A stretch of DNA of 64,000 bases from Rhizobium sp. NXC14 (GTDB taxonomy: Bacteria > Pseudomonadota > Alphaproteobacteria > Rhizobiales > Rhizobiaceae): contig NZ_CP021030.1 of assembly GCF_002117485.1 (NCBI RefSeq), positions 3,475,001 through 3,539,000 of the forward strand, read 5' to 3'. The position numbers and the translations under genes are program-made. The notes under the pieces were generated by a model, which did not search any database, had not been told where the DNA came from, and saw only the letters and a program-made list of their open reading frames with translations. Shown piece after piece: positions 61,660 through 64,000 of the stretch; position 1 is the first letter of the stretch; the number at the start of each line of letters is the position of its first letter.

Positions 61660-62569
61660 GCCGGCCCTCCCCCGCGACATCGTTCTGCTGGTCGACGACT
61701 CGCCGGAGGCACTCGGTTTCCTGACGGATGCGCTCGAACAGTCCGGCTTCTCCGTTCTCATCGCCACCTCGGGCACGGCAGCGCTTGGCATCGTCGAGCG
61801 CATCACGCCTGATCTGATCCTGCTCGACGCTGTGATGCCTGTGATGGATGGCTTTGAGACCTGTCGCAGGCTGAAGGCAAATGCCGCCGTCGGCCAGGTG
61901 CCGGTGATTTTCATGACCGGCCTGACGGAGACCGAGCATGTCGTGCACGCCTTGGAATCCGGCGGCGTCGATTACCTCACCAAACCGATCAACATCGACG
62001 AACTGCGCGCCCGCATCCGCGTCCATCTGCGCAATGCCCGCTCGGCCCAGAGCGCCCGCGTTGCACTGGACGCTGCCGGCCGTCACCTGCTGGCGGTCAA
62101 GGGCGATGGTGCGATCCACTGGTCGACGCCGCAGGCAACGCGGCTGGTCAATGCCGCCATGGGCAGTGACGACGGCATGGAGATCGTCGTCCGTCATATT
62201 GCCGGCTGGATGCGCGACCGCCCAGGCGCGGGACGAGACGGCATCATCTCAATCAGCCATGCCGGCCAGGCAGCGCTGCAGCTTGCCTTCCTTGGCGCGA
62301 TCGGCCCGGATGAATATCTCTTCCGCCTCACCGCCGCCAGCCACCGTAGTGACGACGAGATGCTGCGCCAACGTTTTTCGCTCACCCAACGAGAATCCGA
62401 AGTGCTGCTCTGGATCGCCAAGGGCAAGGCCAACCGTGACATCGGCGAAATACTGGGTTTGTCAGCGCGCACCGTGAATAAGCACCTCGAACAGATCTAC
62501 GTGAAACTCGGGGTAGAGAATCGCGCATCGGCCGCCGTGAAGGCGACGCATGTGCTGCATGAGATGTGA
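61652..62569 (+). CDS. LuxR-type response regulator partner of the transporter-kinase
   Basis: The 305-residue regulator starts at a TTG (61652) that overlaps the kinase stop and has GGTGG six bases upstream. The receiver (8-125) has acidic Asp15/Asp16, phosphorylation site Asp59 and Lys111. A roughly 100-residue linker follows, then a LuxR/FixJ helix-turn-helix (about 240-300: L-T-Q-R-E-S-E-V-L-L-W-I-A-K-G-K-A-N-R-D-I, then A-R-T-V-N-K-H-L). The 8-bp overlap shows it is translated with the kinase. Targets are unknown; the divergent phosphatase gene and the nearby urt and braC genes are candidates. Confidence 0.9.
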   Translation: MAEPALPRDIVLLVDDSPEALGFLTDALEQSGFSVLIATSGTAALGIVERITPDLILLDAVMPVMDGFETCRRLKANAAVGQVPVIFMTGLTETEHVVHALESGGVDYLTKPINIDELRARIRVHLRNARSAQSARVALDAAGRHLLAVKGDGAIHWSTPQATRLVNAAMGSDDGMEIVVRHIAGWMRDRPGAGRDGIISISHAGQAALQLAFLGAIGPDEYLFRLTAASHRSDDEMLRQRFSLTQRESEVLLWIAKGKANRDIGEILGLSARTVNKHLEQIYVKLGVENRASAAVKATHVLHEM

Positions 62570-62703
62570 TGGATAGCGGAAGGCGTTCCGGGGATCACGT
62601 CTCCTCCACCGCACCGCTGACAAGCAGCAGCAGTACCACCTTCTCCATCCGGCCAAGCCAGCGCCGCTTCACCGGCTGACCGCCCGGTGGACGAAGCGCC
62701 GCC

Positions 62704-62731
62704 AAAAAAGAAGCCCGGTGAACCGGGCTTC
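62704..62731 (-). terminator. Intrinsic terminator of the braC-like gene
   Basis: GAAGCCCGG/CCGGGCTTC is a perfect 9-bp stem with a 4-base loop. Read leftward it is followed by a run of six T, about 30 bp after the binding-protein stop. It is a textbook terminator. Confidence 0.9.
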
Positions 62732-62762
62732 AATGATCATATTCCTAGAGAGGAAGCTAAGC

Positions 62763-63887
62763 TTACTTAGTCTCCTGCGGGACGTAGGTGTATTTGCCGT
62801 CCGCGCCCTTCTTCCATTCGTACATGATGTAGCCAGGAATCTTCGGGTCGCCCTTTTCGTCGAACGAAATGTCGCCGAGCACCGTCGGGAACGGACCCTT
62901 TTCTTTCATGGCCGTGGCGACGGCTTCAGGGTCCACCGAACCGGCAGCCTTGGCAGCGCCGGCAATCGCCTGCATCGCAGCGTAGGAGTAGAGCGTATAG
63001 GCTTCCGGGTTGAAACCAGCAGCCTTAAACTTTTCGACGAGCTCCTTGTTCGCCGGGTTCAGCGTCGGATCGGGGCCGAAGGTGTTCAGGGTACCGGCGA
63101 CAGCGTCACCAGCGATCGAGGCCAGCTCGTTCGAAACGATGCCGTCACCGGAAACCAGCGTTGCCTTCAGGCCCTGGTCTGCGGCCTGACGGATGATGAG
63201 ACCGGCTTCGGTGTGCAGACCGCCCCAATAGATGATCGAGACGCCGGCTTCCTTCATCTTGGCGATGAGGGCCGAGAAGTCCTTGTCGCCGACGTTGATG
63301 CCTTCGTACATGACTTCCGTCAGGCCGGCGGCATTCATCGCCTTCTTGGTTTCGTCTGCAAGGCCCTGACCGTATGGGGTCTTGTCATGAATGACGGCGA
63401 TCTTGGCGTCCTTGAAATGGTCGGCGAGATACTTGCCGGCGATGGCGCCCTGCTGGTCGTCACGGCCGCAGGTGCGGAACGTGTTCCAGAGGCCCCGTTC
63501 CGTGAACTTCGGGTTCGTAGCGGCCGGGGTGATTTCGAGGATGCCGTTTTCGGCATAGACTTCCGAAGCCGGGATTGAAACGCCCGAGTTGAAGTGGCCG
63601 ATGACGAACTTGACGCCGTCGGCAACGAATTTATTGGCAACGGAAATGCCCTGCTTCGGGTCGGAAACGTCGTCGCCGAGCTCGATCTTGATCTGCTCGC
63701 CATTGATGCCGCCAGCAGCGTTGATGTCGGCGGCTGCCTGCTCGGCACCCTTCTGAAGCTGAGCGCCGAAAGCGGCGTTCGGGCCGGTCAGCGGACCAGC
63801 GACAGCGATGAGGACGTCGGCCCAAGCGTTGCCGCTGAAGGCGACCATCGCCGTCAGAGCCACTGCCGACAGAAGAGACTTCTTCAT
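62763..63887 (-). CDS. braC: Branched-chain amino acid ABC transporter binding protein (BraC/LivK-like)
   Basis: The 374-residue periplasmic protein has a signal peptide (1-23, cleavage after A-W-A) and a class I (LivK/BraC) binding fold: [17 protein letters not shown] near the start, then [13 protein letters not shown] and [12 protein letters not shown]. In R. leguminosarum BraC binds a broad range of amino acids. No permease or ATPase genes accompany it in the window, and a strong terminator follows, so it seems to be transcribed alone. Confidence 0.92.
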   Translation of the reverse strand: MKKSLLSAVALTAMVAFSGNAWADVLIAVAGPLTGPNAAFGAQLQKGAEQAAADINAAGGINGEQIKIELGDDVSDPKQGISVANKFVADGVKFVIGHFNSGVSIPASEVYAENGILEITPAATNPKFTERGLWNTFRTCGRDDQQGAIAGKYLADHFKDAKIAVIHDKTPYGQGLADETKKAMNAAGLTEVMYEGINVGDKDFSALIAKMKEAGVSIIYWGGLHTEAGLIIRQAADQGLKATLVSGDGIVSNELASIAGDAVAGTLNTFGPDPTLNPANKELVEKFKAAGFNPEAYTLYSYAAMQAIAGAAKAAGSVDPEAVATAMKEKGPFPTVLGDISFDEKGDPKIPGYIMYEWKKGADGKYTYVPQETK

Positions 63888-64000
63888 ATTGTTACTCCCA
63901 ATTTTTGGGCGGGTTCCGGTCCAAGGCCCGACGCATTACCCACCATAGACTGCGCCAGGAAAGCTGTTCCGCTCTGAAGGCAATTCATGCCTAGTTTCAA

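Overview
The window is a chromosomal segment of a Rhizobium species, probably of the R. leguminosarum/R. etli group. The evidence is GC-rich coding sequence, a complete EcfG/NepR/PhyR general stress locus, rhizobial-type heme uptake genes with RirA-type (TGA-N9-TCA) boxes, a urease/urea-transport cluster, a BraC-type amino acid binding protein and several palindromic repeat families of the kind found in rhizobial intergenic DNA. The species assignment is inference. I saw no rRNA, tRNA, CRISPR array or complete insertion sequence.

Layout. 1-1400: truncated TetR gene, group II truncated hemoglobin, DUF423-type membrane protein. 1490-9000: iron and heme region: IsdG-type heme monooxygenase operon, TonB, HmuP, then hmuSTUV. 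9000-13300: stress region: YqjD/YqjE-like pair, ecfG-nepR, divergent phyR and an HWE-type kinase. Three exact EcfG promoters (GGAAC-N16/17-CGTT) lie here. 13600-16330: preTA (dihydropyrimidine dehydrogenase). 16470-23150: carbohydrate/stress island: TreZ-like hydrolase, frameshifted SIR2-like gene, DUF6766-type protein, LLM flavin oxidoreductase, frameshifted GH13 alpha-glucosidase and a relic of an ftrA-like gene. 23240-26790: FtrA-like regulator with rhodanese, and a quinone-oxidoreductase-like gene with a divergent LysR gene. 26810-35940: RutR-like repressor, amidohydrolase and dihydropyrimidinase for reductive pyrimidine catabolism, a DUF559 gene carrying palindromic repeats inside its reading frame, and a THI5-like ABC transporter. 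36330-40860: RND efflux pair. 41160-56010: ureDABCEFG with accessory genes and urtABCDE, all leftward. 56190-63890: PAP2 acid phosphatase with an autotransporter-type C-terminus, an NCS1-transporter/histidine-kinase fusion with its LuxR-type response regulator, and a BraC-like binding protein.

How the genes work together. Much of the window concerns nitrogen scavenging. Pyrimidines would be reduced by PreTA, opened by the dihydropyrimidinase and decarbamoylated by the M20 hydrolase. Urea would be imported by UrtABCDE and hydrolysed by urease. Heme iron would be imported through TonB and HmuTUV, handled by HmuS and degraded by the IsdG-type enzyme. EcfG-type promoters tie the stress locus to the YqjD-like gene and, less perfectly, to both GH13 genes.

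The most unusual object is the 1127-residue protein at 58276-61659. It joins a whole NCS1-type permease domain, a cysteine-rich module, a histidine kinase and a receiver, and overlaps a LuxR-type response regulator. It looks like a transporter-derived nutrient sensor beside the urea and amino acid uptake genes. Other points of interest are an in-frame 231-bp repeat inside the DUF559 gene, two 121-bp RIME-like elements in opposite orientation, probable misplacement of the hmuP start over a RirA box, and several unstudied genes embedded in the urea/urease cluster.
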